The notes under the pieces: model-generated
Told to the model about the DNA's origin: nothing
The model's database searches: none
The model's input: the letters and a program-made list of their open reading frames with translations, nothing else
Translations under genes and position numbers: made by a program
In this document: positions 1 to 10,268 of the stretch, piece by piece
Numbering within the stretch: the first letter of the stretch is position 1
How the letters are laid out: the number at the start of each line of letters is the position of its first letter
Source of the DNA: Acidobacteriota bacterium
Lineage (GTDB): Bacteria; Acidobacteriota; HRBIN11
Reading direction: 5' to 3'
Length of the DNA stretch: 25,516 bases
Assembly: GCA_030550225.1 (NCBI GenBank)
Contig: JAUQPV010000009.1
Coordinates: 1 to 25,516, forward strand

Positions 1-611
1 GCGAACTTTTCGGACTCGGGCTTGACGCCGGCGATGACGGGGATGGCCAGGTCTTGTTCGATGAATTTTTTGTAAATCCCGAGGATTTTCAGGGCCTCGG
101 CCTCGGCCTCCTCGTAAGTCGCATGGGCCGTGTGGCCCTCCTGCCACAGAAACTCCGTCGTCCGCAAAAACAGCCGCGTCCGCATTTCCCAGCGGACGAC
201 GTTGTTCCATTGGTTGATCCGAATCGGCAGGTCCCGATACGAGCGGACCCACTTGGCATACATGGCGTACATGATCGTCTCCGACGTCGGCCGAACGACG
301 AGGGGCTCCTCCAGCTCCCGGTCGCCTGCCCGGGTCACGACGGCGACCTCGGGGGCGAAACCCTGGACGTGGGCCTTCTCCTTTTCCAGGAAGGACCAGG
401 GGATGAACAGGGGGAAGTAGGCGTTGACGTGGCCCGTCTCTTTAAGGTAGCCGTCCAGGATTCGCTGGATATTCTCCCAGATGGCGTATCCATACGGCCG
501 GATGACCATACAGCCCTTGACGGGCGCATAGTCGGCCAGCTCGGCCTTCAGGATGACGTCCGTATACCACTCCGAGAAGTCTTCGGACTTCCGGGTGATG
601 AATTCAGGCAT
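1..611 (-). CDS. proS: Prolyl-tRNA synthetase, archaeal/eukaryotic type (5' part, runs off window)
   Basis: Charges tRNA-Pro with proline in the cytosol. The first 203 or so codons are present; the frame is open to the window edge, so the anticodon-binding part is missing. The translation starts MPEFITRKSEDFSEWYTD and continues with the class II core: RPTSETIMY, then INQWNNVVRWEMRTR and FLRTTEFLWQEGH, the motif 2 region typical of the short group 2 ProS found in archaea, eukaryotes and some bacteria. The long editing insertion of the common bacterial form would lie after motif 2, so its absence cannot be fully confirmed here. The ATG at 609-611 is supported by a GGAGGTG ribosome site eight to ten bases upstream. 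The gene diverges from the pilin genes. The family call is secure; the subgroup is nearly so. Confidence 0.93.
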   Translation of the reverse strand, partial: MPEFITRKSEDFSEWYTDVILKAELADYAPVKGCMVIRPYGYAIWENIQRILDGYLKETGHVNAYFPLFIPWSFLEKEKAHVQGFAPEVAVVTRAGDRELEEPLVVRPTSETIMYAMYAKWVRSYRDLPIRINQWNNVVRWEMRTRLFLRTTEFLWQEGHTAHATYEEAEAEALKILGIYKKFIEQDLAIPVIAGVKPESEKF

Positions 612-657
612 CGTCGTTCACCTCCGGGGTCGGCGACCCGTCCGGGACTTATTTTGG

Positions 658-685
658 GATGCAGGACTCAAGATGCAAGAGCAGG
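658..685. repeat. Heptamer tract, family D
   Basis: Four 7-bp units in strict register (GATGCAG, GACTCAA, GATGCAA, GAGCAGG) lie in the spacer between proS and the first pilin gene. The same family recurs at 1426, 20745 (inverted) and 24788. Confidence 0.75.
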
Positions 686-791
686 ACGCACCGGCCGCTT
701 ATCCCTTTTGGGGGAGGTAGGGAAATAGGGGATGGGGGGCTATTTGCCGTTCGCCCAGGGGGCCGCCGGCGTTCTCGTCGTCCGACGGCTG

Positions 792-800
792 TGGTACAAT
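792..800 (+). promoter_or_regulatory. Candidate extended -10 promoter for the pilin genes
   Basis: TGGTACAAT is an extended -10 (TGn plus TACAAT). The -35 position 17 bases upstream reads TTCTCG and is poor, as expected for an extended -10 promoter. Transcription would start near 807, about 35 bases before the pilin start codon. This is a motif match only. Confidence 0.45.
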
Positions 801-841
801 TGCCCGAGGCGATGGCCCCACTGCTGACCTGCGGAGCGCCC

Positions 842-1399
842 ATGCCTGTCGGCGGAGGCAAGAGACACCCGTGGGATTGGCCCAATCGAAGCGGGATGAC
901 CCTTCTGGAGCTGATCGTCACGGCGACGATTCTGGCCATTTTGGCCGGTCTGGCGATTCCCCTGGCCCAGGTCGTCGTCCAACGCCAGAAGGAGGCCGAA
1001 CTGCGCCGGGCCCTCCGGATCTTGCGGACGGCCATCGACGAGTTCCATCGGGCCGTCGATCCCTCGGGTTTGCCGCCGGGGACCACCGTCACGGTCGACC
1101 CGCCTGTGATGGACCCCGACACGAAGTACCCGAAGGAATTGGAAGCCCTGACCGAATGGGTCACGGTAAAGACCACGGTCCCCGGTCAGGGGACCCGGGA
1201 GCAAAAATATCGCTTCCTCCGTCGGGTCCCTGAGGACCCCATGACCGGTTCCACGGAATGGGGCAAGCTCTGTATCGACCAGAAGCCGCCCCAGGCGGGA
1301 GAAGTGCCGCCGGCCTGGTGCGGTCGTCACGTCTACGACGTGTACACGAAGTCCTGTCGGCAGGCCCTGGACGGGAAGAGCCGCTACTGCGAGTGGTGA
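842..1399 (+). CDS. Type II secretion/type IV pilin-like prepilin (pseudopilin 1)
   Basis: A 185-residue prepilin, probably a GspG-like (pseudo)pilin that assembles into an inner-membrane-anchored fibre after cleavage by prepilin peptidase. The leader ends SG (residues 17-18) before the mature start MTLLELI; Glu at mature position 5 (residue 23) and a hydrophobic helix over residues 19-40 complete the class III signal. The C-terminal half is hydrophilic and carries four cysteines that could form disulfides. The ATG at 842 follows a GCGGAG ribosome site; the frame stays open further upstream, but that stretch lacks homology features. The next pilin gene starts nine bases after the stop, so the two form an operon. 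The assembly and secretion genes are not in the window, so the exact system (type II secretion, type IV pilus or competence) is undecided. Confidence 0.85.
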   Translation: MPVGGGKRHPWDWPNRSGMTLLELIVTATILAILAGLAIPLAQVVVQRQKEAELRRALRILRTAIDEFHRAVDPSGLPPGTTVTVDPPVMDPDTKYPKELEALTEWVTVKTTVPGQGTREQKYRFLRRVPEDPMTGSTEWGKLCIDQKPPQAGEVPPAWCGRHVYDVYTKSCRQALDGKSRYCEW

Positions 1400-1408
1400 G
1401 AGGACGGG

Positions 1409-1831
1409 ATGAGGAATGCAAAGGGCAAGATACAAGTCACAAGATGCAGGGTGGGTGCGACGGGTTTTACGCTTCTGGAGCTGATCGTCGTCCTGACGAT
1501 CCTCGGCCTCCTGGTCGGCATCGCCCTGCCGGCGTACCGGCGGAGCGTTCAAAAGACCAAAGAGTCGGTCCTCAAAGAGAACTTGAACCGAATGCGGGAC
1601 GTCATCAACCAGTATTACATCGACCGGCGAGGGGAGTGCCTCCAAAACGAGGAGGACCTCGTCCGTCTGGGATACCTTCGGGCGATCCCCAAGGACCCGA
1701 TCACGCAACAAGCCACTTGGGACTGGGTCCGGGAGGCGGACCCCGACGACCCGAGTCGGATGTGTATCCGGGACGTCCGGAGCCTGGCTCCCGGCCGGGA
1801 CTCCAACGGGGTCCCCTATAGCGAATACTGA
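1409..1831 (+). CDS. Type II secretion/type IV pilin-like prepilin (pseudopilin 2, GspG-like)
   Basis: A 140-residue prepilin paralogous to the upstream gene. The leader (residues 1-19) ends in ATG before mature FTLLELI, with the conserved Glu at mature position 5 (residue 24) and a helix over residues 20-42. The short C-terminal domain ends NGVPYSEY, like the compact end of GspG major pseudopilins. The ATG at 1409 has an AGAGGAC ribosome site seven to ten bases upstream; an internal GTG at 1451 could give a very short leader but lacks such a site. The leader is unusual because codons 6-15 consist of a heptamer repeat (family D) that otherwise occupies spacers. A leader is removed by the peptidase, so it may tolerate such sequence. 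It is probably co-transcribed with pseudopilin 1. Confidence 0.85.
   Translation: MRNAKGKIQVTRCRVGATGFTLLELIVVLTILGLLVGIALPAYRRSVQKTKESVLKENLNRMRDVINQYYIDRRGECLQNEEDLVRLGYLRAIPKDPITQQATWDWVREADPDDPSRMCIRDVRSLAPGRDSNGVPYSEY
1426..1453. repeat. Heptamer tract, family D, inside a prepilin leader
   Basis: The units CAAGATA, CAAGTCA, CAAGATG and CAGGGTG follow each other with exact 7-bp period and are translated as part of the leader of the pilin at 1409. Confidence 0.75.
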
Positions 1832-1849
1832 TGGGTCGGAGGGGCCCGG

Positions 1850-2704
1850 ATGGCCCGGTCGGCAAGTCGGCAAGACCCCCGTCTCGTCGTCTTAGGTTCG
1901 GGCACCGGCGTGCCGGTCGGCGGCCGTCGGCCGGCGGGTCATCTCGTCCTGTATGCTGGTCGGGGCCTCTTGCTGGACCTGGGGCCGGGGGTCTGGCATG
2001 CGGCCAGCCGGTACGTCCGGTTCCAACGCATCGACTATGTCCTCCTCTCGCATCCCCATCTGGACCACTGCCTCGACACATTGACGCTCCTCTTCACGAT
2101 GTCCCTCGTCCCCCGTCGGCGGCCCGGTCCGACGGTCATGGCTTCTCGGGAGACCCTCCGGCAGGTCGAGCAGTGGGTCCGGTCTACGCCGGGCCTGTCG
2201 ATGGACCTCGTCCCGCTCCGGCCCCTCGACGCCGGCGAGCGGGTCCCCCTTTGGGACGGCGTGGGGCTAACGACCGGCACCGTCGCCCATGTGGCCGGGA
2301 GCCTGGCCTATCGGATCGATTTTCCTAATGGGGCCTCGCTGACCTATAGCGGGGATACGACCTGGTGTCTGACCCTCGTTCAGCTTGCGTACCGGACGAC
2401 GGTCCTCCTCCTGGAGTGTGCCCACCGGGAGCCGTCCCGACCCCACCTGTGGCCTGAATCGGCGGCTACCCTGGCCCGGTGGGCCGAGGCCGAGCAGACC
2501 GTCCTGACGCATTTCTACCCGGACGCCCTGACGCCGGCATTCCGTCAGCATTGCCGGCGCTTCTTCTCGACCCCCTTTGTCCTGGCCCGGGACGGAGCGA
2601 CCTATCCGATCCGGCGACGCCGACCGGTCGCCGAACAAGTGTCCTCGGTCCCGACCTATCTTTCCGACTCGTCCCCGCGCGGGAGAAAAGACCATAGGCC
2701 ATAG
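1850..2704 (+). CDS. RNase Z-like metallo-beta-lactamase fold hydrolase
   Basis: A 284-residue metallo-beta-lactamase protein of the RNase Z/arylsulfatase-like branch. It opens with the beta-strand and glycine motif LGSGTGVPVGGRRPAG (residues 15-30) typical of that branch. The metal ligands are visible: HPHLDH (68-73), a His near 147 (VAHVAGSLAYR), YSGDT with Asp169, and LTHFYP with His221. Known relatives process tRNA 3' ends or hydrolyse small esters; no tRNA-binding exosite arm is evident, so RNase Z activity is uncertain. The ATG at 1850 is preceded by GGAGGGG. The last codons (DHRP, then TAG) lie in a heptamer repeat, so the natural C-terminus may have been replaced. The residues after about 255 are Arg/Pro-rich and look non-conserved. 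It follows the pilin pair by 18 bases and may be in the same operon. Confidence 0.82.
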   Translation: MARSASRQDPRLVVLGSGTGVPVGGRRPAGHLVLYAGRGLLLDLGPGVWHAASRYVRFQRIDYVLLSHPHLDHCLDTLTLLFTMSLVPRRRPGPTVMASRETLRQVEQWVRSTPGLSMDLVPLRPLDAGERVPLWDGVGLTTGTVAHVAGSLAYRIDFPNGASLTYSGDTTWCLTLVQLAYRTTVLLLECAHREPSRPHLWPESAATLARWAEAEQTVLTHFYPDALTPAFRQHCRRFFSTPFVLARDGATYPIRRRRPVAEQVSSVPTYLSDSSPRGRKDHRP

Positions 2705-2815
2705 AAGATCTATTTCGGAAGGTGAGTTGCCTTTTCCCAAGACGCGGCTTTTTGGTGACCCGTCGGGTCGGTAGTCTTTTAGTCCGTGGTCCCTTTCCCA
2801 TAGCACCCAATCCCC
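2690..2815. repeat. Spacer repeat island I (family G heptamers with inverted degenerate partner)
   Basis: GACCATA, GGCCATA and GAAGATC at 2690-2710 run through the TAG of the upstream gene. A degenerate tract in the opposite sense (AGTCCGT, GGTCCCT, TTCCCAT, then family A-like AGCACCC) lies at 2781-2815. Between them is a small GACCC/GGGTC hairpin at 2757-2769 followed ten bases later by TTTT, a weak terminator candidate. Confidence 0.55.
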
Positions 2816-2827
2816 AGGGCTCAAGCC

Positions 2828-4423
2828 ATGGAGCCGACCGTCATCCGTTGGGCCATATTCGGTGGCTATTTTCTGCTGATGCTGGTCATCGGGGAGGTCG
2901 CGGCCCGACGGAAAGTCCGTTCCCTGGACGACTATCTGCTGGCCGGTCGTCAGCACGGCGTCTGGATCACGGCCGGGTCCCTGGCGGCGACGGCCATCGG
3001 GGCCGGGTCGACCCTCGGGGCGGCCGGCATCGCCTACTACGTGGGGCTGTCGGCCGGCTGGTACCTCTGGAGCGCCGGCGTGGGCCTGCTCCTGTTAGGT
3101 CTCACGCTCGGCCCGGTCCTCCGACAACGGGCCGTGTATACCGTCCCCGAATTCATCGCCCGACGGTACGGTCCGACGGCGGGCCGCCTGGCGACTGTCC
3201 TCGCCCTGGTCGGTCTGGTCCTCTTCCTGGGGGCCCAGCTCCTTGCCCTGGGGACGGTCGTGGCCCAGATGACGGGCTGGTCGGTCCAGATGGGTACCGT
3301 CCTGGCCGGCCTGGTCGTCATCGTGTATTCCGTCCGGGGCGGCATCTGGGCCGTCCACTGGACGGACAATGTCCAGTTGGCGTGGATCGTCTTTGGCCTT
3401 TTGGTACTTGCCGTCGTCGGGCTCCGGTCGGTCGGCGGCCTGGCGGCCCTCGACGGGCCGCCGGCGGCGCGCGGATTCGAAGAACTGGGCCCGGTTTGGC
3501 TGAATCCCCTGACCCGGCGACCCGTCTCTGGATGGGACGTCTTTGCCTTAGGCAGTACGGTCGTCGCCTGGGTCATTATGTCGACGACCTGGCACGTAAC
3601 GATGCAGAGTACCGTCCAGCGGGTCCTGGCGACGCGGGACCCCGCCACGGCCCGGCGGGCTTGCGGAGTCGCCGCCCTGGTCTTGGTGCCCTTGGGCGCC
3701 TTGGTCGCCCTGGCGGGCATGGTGACCCGGCGGCTGTATCCGGGTCTTGCACCGACCGGGACCGTCGAGCAGATTCGGGCCCTCCCGGCCCTCGTCGAGG
3801 GCCTCTTAGACCCCGTCTTAGGGGGCGTCGTCTTGGCCGCCCTGGCGGCGGTCGTCATGTCGACCTGCGACAGCGTCCTCCTCGGGGCCGCCACGGTCGT
3901 CATCCGGGACCTGGCCGTCGGATGGGGGCGGAATGATCTCCAGGGGCTCCGTCGGTCCCGGGGCCTCACGGCTGTTCTGGGTGGGATCGCCGTCGGATGC
4001 GCCTTGGTCCTGCCGGGCCTCGTCCGGACTCTCGAGATGATCGCCGCCGTCTACTGTGTGTCCCTCTTCGTGCCGATGCTATTGGGCGTGTACTGGCGGC
4101 GGGCCACCCGGCAGGGGGCCATCGCCTCGATGGTCACGGGCGGCCTGGCTGGTCTCCTGTGGCGGGGCCTGGAGATGGAGGCCCTCACGGGCGTCCACAT
4201 GCTGACGGTCGCCCTCCCGGCGAGCCTGGTGGCCGGCCTGGTGGGGTCCTTGGGAGGGGATCGGCGCTCATCCCGAGGCCTCCAGGGCGGAACGGACGGC
4301 GGCGACGATCCGTTCCGCCGACCGACGGGCGACTCGGGCTTGCTGAGACGTGTACCTTTAGCTGGGCACGGCGGGCGCCGGCAAGGCGTCAGGGTAGCGG
4401 GTCGGGATGTAATACTGGTCTAA
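2828..4423 (+). CDS. Sodium:solute symporter family transporter
   Basis: A 531-residue polytopic inner-membrane protein of the SSS (SLC5) family, which couples uptake of solutes such as sugars, amino acids, pantothenate or carboxylates to sodium. Family marks include the first helix (residues 7-25), SLDDYLLAGR (32-41), a glycine-rich second helix with AATAIGAGSTLG, YTVPEFIARRYG (98-109), YSVRGGIWAVHWTDNVQ and MSTCDSVLLGAATVVIRD, the conserved region before the last helices. The substrate cannot be read from sequence. The final 55 or so residues after LVGSLGG are low-complexity, lack helices and run antisense over the HEPN gene, so the 3' end may be an accidental extension. The ATG at 2828 has only a weak ribosome site (CAGGGC). 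It is followed by a convergent toxin-antitoxin pair. Confidence 0.9.
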   Translation: MEPTVIRWAIFGGYFLLMLVIGEVAARRKVRSLDDYLLAGRQHGVWITAGSLAATAIGAGSTLGAAGIAYYVGLSAGWYLWSAGVGLLLLGLTLGPVLRQRAVYTVPEFIARRYGPTAGRLATVLALVGLVLFLGAQLLALGTVVAQMTGWSVQMGTVLAGLVVIVYSVRGGIWAVHWTDNVQLAWIVFGLLVLAVVGLRSVGGLAALDGPPAARGFEELGPVWLNPLTRRPVSGWDVFALGSTVVAWVIMSTTWHVTMQSTVQRVLATRDPATARRACGVAALVLVPLGALVALAGMVTRRLYPGLAPTGTVEQIRALPALVEGLLDPVLGGVVLAALAAVVMSTCDSVLLGAATVVIRDLAVGWGRNDLQGLRRSRGLTAVLGGIAVGCALVLPGLVRTLEMIAAVYCVSLFVPMLLGVYWRRATRQGAIASMVTGGLAGLLWRGLEMEALTGVHMLTVALPASLVAGLVGSLGGDRRSSRGLQGGTDGGDDPFRRPTGDSGLLRRVPLAGHGGRRQGVRVAGRDVILV

Positions 4424-4681
4424 CAGGGATGCTTCCGCTTCCATCGAGCCCATGCTGGGGACCAGAGAAACACACTGCTTCAGGAGTTCAGCGACCGAGT
4501 GAGTGAAAGGCGGCCGGACTCGGCGGTCATAGAGGAGGGCCTTGAGGGCTTTCTCGGCGGCTTGCTGAGAATAAAAGCAGGCCGCCGCATAATGGCGTCC
4601 CCGAATGAGCGTCCGGACGACCCGGAGGTCGTTTTCCGCTTCTTGCAACCACCGCCGAGCTTCGACTTCATACAGCCTCAT
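4358..4681 (-). CDS. HEPN-domain toxin (HepT-like), apparently truncated by a premature stop
   Basis: The HEPN partner of an MNT/HEPN type VII toxin-antitoxin module; HEPN proteins are usually RNases or tRNA-targeting toxins. The 107-residue product has the Pfam HEPN layout: WLQEAENDLRVVRTL (11-25), YAAACFYSQQAAEKALKALL (31-50), the Rx4H motif RPPFTH (56-61) and YYIPTRYPDA (90-99). After PAPAVPS comes TAA (4358-4360), but the same frame then continues for 29 codons, RYTSQQARVARRSAERIVAAV and onward, to a TGA at 4268-4270. That stretch reads as the usual amphipathic C-terminal helix of this family. A single-base change (TAC to TAA) would explain it. The start codon overlaps the end of the MNT gene by 14 bases. 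It converges on the symporter gene and overlaps it by 66 bases, or 156 if full length. Whether the short form is active is unknown. Confidence 0.8.
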   Translation of the reverse strand: MRLYEVEARRWLQEAENDLRVVRTLIRGRHYAAACFYSQQAAEKALKALLYDRRVRPPFTHSVAELLKQCVSLVPSMGSMEAEASLLDQYYIPTRYPDALPAPAVPS

Positions 4682-4988
4682 ACAGGACGACGCCCTCCCG
4701 TTCGACCGTCTCGCCAAAGGGAAGTTGACGCATCCACGCCCATTCCTCGGGCGTGTAGACGATGACCTCCATCCGGACGCCTGCTCGTAAGATGAAGGGA
4801 ACGACGTCTCCCAGCCGCTCGACGAAGGACCGGTCGGTCCGGGTGATGACCACCAGGTCGTAGTCGCTTCCCTCTTCCGCTTCCCCGCGGGCCCGGGACC
4901 CAAACAAGACGATCCGCTCGGCCCCGTAAGCCCGGAGGGCCTCGACGATACGGGGGATCGCCGGGTCCTGACGCCAATCGTACCGCAC
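4668..4988 (-). CDS. MNT-domain nucleotidyltransferase antitoxin (MntA-like)
   Basis: A 106-residue minimal nucleotidyltransferase. The catalytic motif GSRARGEAEEGSDYDL spans residues 30-45, with Asp42 and Asp44 as metal ligands and Glu74 (VRMEVIVYT) as the probable third carboxylate. In characterised HepT/MntA pairs the nucleotidyltransferase neutralises the HEPN toxin by adding AMP groups to it. The start is a GTG at 4986-4988, with GGAG nine bases upstream; the stop overlaps the HEPN start, which indicates translational coupling. Gene order antitoxin then toxin agrees with many such modules. The HEPN partner is truncated, so this gene may be maintained alone or be decaying. Residues and length are normal. 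Confidence 0.88.
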   Translation of the reverse strand: MRYDWRQDPAIPRIVEALRAYGAERIVLFGSRARGEAEEGSDYDLVVITRTDRSFVERLGDVVPFILRAGVRMEVIVYTPEEWAWMRQLPFGETVEREGVVLYEAV

Positions 4989-5009
4989 GGCCGGCTCCTA
5001 TGCAGGCCG

Positions 5010-5078
5010 CAGGCGAGATGCCTACGCCCCCACAGGCGAGACGCCTACGCCCCCACAGGCGAGACGCCTACGCTCCGG
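5010..5078. repeat. Three tandem 23-bp repeats with internal palindrome
   Basis: Three consecutive 23-bp units begin at 5010, 5033 and 5056. Each contains AGGCGAGACGCCT (first copy AGGCGAGATGCCT), two 5-bp arms around AGA, followed by ACGCCCCCA or a near variant. A degenerate fourth copy may extend to about 5100. The array sits between the MNT gene and the clpB stop, so a clpB transcript would carry several small hairpins downstream of its stop. Function is unknown. Confidence 0.85.
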
Positions 5079-5093
5079 GACGTCTGCGCTCCG

Positions 5094-7706
<2,613 letters not shown>

Positions 7707-7725
7707 CGGAAGACCCTCAGTAAAC

Positions 7726-7800
7726 AGAGCCGTTTAGTTCGGGAGGACGGTTTTCCCGCCCTCTGACCCATCTGCCTACCGCCTTACTGCCTATCTGCCC
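7726..7800. repeat. Dispersed element H copy plus octamer tract, family B
   Basis: GAGCCGTTTAGTTCGGGAGG (from 7727) matches elements at 10732, 12647 and 19206. It is followed at 7769-7800 by four 8-bp units (CATCTGCC, TACCGCCT, TACTGCCT, ATCTGCCC). The tract ends four bases from the lon stop codon and occupies the clpB-lon spacer. Confidence 0.65.
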
Positions 7801-7804
7801 CCTA

Positions 7805-10213
7805 TCAATGAACCTCTTTGGGAAACTCCTGGGCCGGCATCTCGCCCGGCTTCGGCGGGATCACGAACCCGGCGGCCGCCTCCAGGGGTCCCAGGGCGAT
7901 GGCCACGGCTTCGTCGACCTCCCGGACGAAGTGGAACTCGAGGCCTTCCTTGATGTGGGCCGGGATCTCGTCCAGGTCCGCCTTGTTCCGCTCGGGCAGG
8001 ATGACGTGCCGGATGCCGGCCCGCTTGGCGGCCAGGATCTTCTCCTTGACGCCGCCGATGGGCAAGACGACGCCCCGGAGCGTGATCTCGCCCGTCATCG
8101 CCACGTCGGGCCGGACGTTCTTGCCCGTCAGGAGCGACAGCAGGGCGATGAAGATCGTAATCCCCGCCGACGGCCCGTCCTTCGGGATGGCCCCCGACGG
8201 GATGTGAATGTGAATGTCGCTGTTCAGGAAGAGATCCGGCTCGATCCCATACTGACTCGCCTTGGACCGAATGTAGGAAAGGGCCGCCTGGGCCGACTCC
8301 TTCATGACGTCACCGAGCGACCCCGTCAGGAGGAGATTGCCCTTTCCAGACATTCGGGTCGCCTCGATGAAGATGATGTCCCCGCCCGTCGGCGTCCAGG
8401 CCAGACCCGTCGCCACGCCGGGCTTGGCCGTCCGCTCGGCCGACTCGGGGAAGAACTTGGGCGGCCCCAGGTAGGTCGCCACGTTGTCCGGCGTGATGAC
8501 TTCCTTCTCCAGAGTGCCCTCGACGATCCGCTTGGCGACGGCCCGGGCGATGTTGGCGATCTGCCGCTCTAAATTCCGGACGCCAGCCTCCCGAGTGTAC
8601 GAGTTGATGATCGTCAGGAGAGCCTCGTCCGTGAACTCAAGCTGTTCGGGCTTCAACCCATGGTTGTCCAACTGCTTGGGGATCAGGAAACCCCGGGCGA
8701 TGTGAAGCTTCTCGTCGTCCGTGTAGCCGGGGAGCTCGATGACCTCCATACGGTCCAGCAGGGGCGGCGGGATCGTGTGCGTCACGTTGGCCGTGCAGAT
8801 GAACATGACCTTCGAGAGGTCAAAGGGGACCTCCAGGTAGTGGTCCGAGAACGAGAAGTTCTGCTCGGGGTCCAGGACCTCCAGGAGGGCCGCCGCCGGG
8901 TCGCCCCGGAAGTCGACGCCCAGCTTGTCGATCTCGTCCAGCATGAACACGGGGTTGCGGGTGCCCGCCCGCCGGATGCCCTGGATGATCCGCCCCGGCA
9001 GGGCACCGACGTACGTCCGCCGGTGACCCCGGATCTCGGCCTCGTCGTGAACGCCGCCCAGGGAGATGCGGATGAACTTCCGCCCTAAGGCCCGGGCGAT
9101 GGACCGGCCCAGCGACGTCTTCCCGACGCCCGGCGGCCCGACAAAGCACAGGATGGGCCCCTTCATGTCCTTCTTGAGCTGACGAACGGCCAGATACTCG
9201 AGGATCCGCTTCTTGACCTGCTCGAGGTCGTAGTGGTCCTCGTCCAGGACCTGGGCGGCATGCTTGACGTCTAAGTTGTCCTCGGTCTCGACCGACCAGG
9301 GAAGCTCCGTCAGCCACTCGAGATACGTCCGGGAGACGATGTACTCGGCCGACGCCGGATGCATCTTCTGAAGCCGCTTGAGCTCCTTCTCGGCGACCTT
9401 GCGGACCTCCTCGGGCATCTTGGCGTTCTCGATCTTCTCCTTGAATTCCTCGACCTCCGTCTGACGGTCGTCGTACTCGCCGAGCTCCTTCTGGATGGCC
9501 TTCAACTGCTCCCGGAGCCAGTACTCCCGCTGGGTCCGATCGATTTCATTTTTCACTTCGGACTGAATTTTTTGACGGACCTCGATGATGCTGATTTCCT
9601 TCTTGAGGATGTAAATGATCCGTTCGAGACGGGCCCGGATTTCGACCAACTCGAGGATCTCCTGCTTCTCGTCGGTCGTGACCGACCGGAGACTATGGGC
9701 GATGACGTCGGCGAGCCGACCGGGGTGGTCGATGTTCCGGACGACGTTGACGAGGTCGGAAGAGATGTGGGGGACCATCTCGGCCAGCTTTTCAAAGAGC
9801 TCCTTGGCCTGTTGCATCAGGGCGTCCAGCTCGACCGACGGGCTGTAATCCTCGTACAGGACCCGGACCCGTGCCTTGAAGTAAGGGTCCAGGGCGACGA
9901 GCTCCCGGATGCGGATGCGGGTCAGGCCCTGGACGATGACCCGCAGGGTCCCGTCCTGCATGCGGATCATCTTCGTGATGAGGGCGGCCACGCCGATTTC
10001 GTGGAGGTCACTCGGCGTGGGGTCCTCGATCTGGGCGTCCTTCTGGGTGACGACGCCGATGATGTGGTCGCCCTTGAGGGCGTCGTCGATCAGACGGATG
10101 GACTTTTCCCGTCCGACGACGAGGGGCATGACCAAGTCCGGAAACAGGACGGCATCTCGCAAGGGGAGGATGGGGAGGGTCTCCGGGACTCGGTAGCGTT
10201 CCGTCGTGGCCAT
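7805..10213 (-). CDS. lon: ATP-dependent Lon protease
   Basis: A full-length 802-residue LonA serine protease that degrades misfolded and regulatory proteins in the cytosol. The N-terminal substrate-binding domain (about 10-210, starting LPILPLRDAVLFP) is followed by a helical coiled segment, the AAA+ module with Walker A GPPGVGKT (359-366), Walker B VFMLDEID (422-429) and sensor region FICTANVTHTIPPPLLDR, and the protease domain with the Ser-Lys dyad: Ser682 in KDGPSAG and Lys723 in GGVKEK. The ATG at 10211-10213 is preceded by AAGGAGAT. An A/T-rich promoter-like region with a perfect 11-bp inverted repeat lies 70 to 115 bases upstream, suggesting repression or heat-shock control. It lies upstream of clpB on the same strand, the two forming a quality-control block. 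Confidence 0.98.
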   Translation of the reverse strand: MATTERYRVPETLPILPLRDAVLFPDLVMPLVVGREKSIRLIDDALKGDHIIGVVTQKDAQIEDPTPSDLHEIGVAALITKMIRMQDGTLRVIVQGLTRIRIRELVALDPYFKARVRVLYEDYSPSVELDALMQQAKELFEKLAEMVPHISSDLVNVVRNIDHPGRLADVIAHSLRSVTTDEKQEILELVEIRARLERIIYILKKEISIIEVRQKIQSEVKNEIDRTQREYWLREQLKAIQKELGEYDDRQTEVEEFKEKIENAKMPEEVRKVAEKELKRLQKMHPASAEYIVSRTYLEWLTELPWSVETEDNLDVKHAAQVLDEDHYDLEQVKKRILEYLAVRQLKKDMKGPILCFVGPPGVGKTSLGRSIARALGRKFIRISLGGVHDEAEIRGHRRTYVGALPGRIIQGIRRAGTRNPVFMLDEIDKLGVDFRGDPAAALLEVLDPEQNFSFSDHYLEVPFDLSKVMFICTANVTHTIPPPLLDRMEVIELPGYTDDEKLHIARGFLIPKQLDNHGLKPEQLEFTDEALLTIINSYTREAGVRNLERQIANIARAVAKRIVEGTLEKEVITPDNVATYLGPPKFFPESAERTAKPGVATGLAWTPTGGDIIFIEATRMSGKGNLLLTGSLGDVMKESAQAALSYIRSKASQYGIEPDLFLNSDIHIHIPSGAIPKDGPSAGITIFIALLSLLTGKNVRPDVAMTGEITLRGVVLPIGGVKEKILAAKRAGIRHVILPERNKADLDEIPAHIKEGLEFHFVREVDEAVAIALGPLEAAAGFVIPPKPGEMPAQEFPKEVH

Positions 10214-10268
10214 CGTTCAATCTCCTTGCCGGCCGTGGGGGCCGGCGTGTCTTGAGGCGGTTCCTTTT

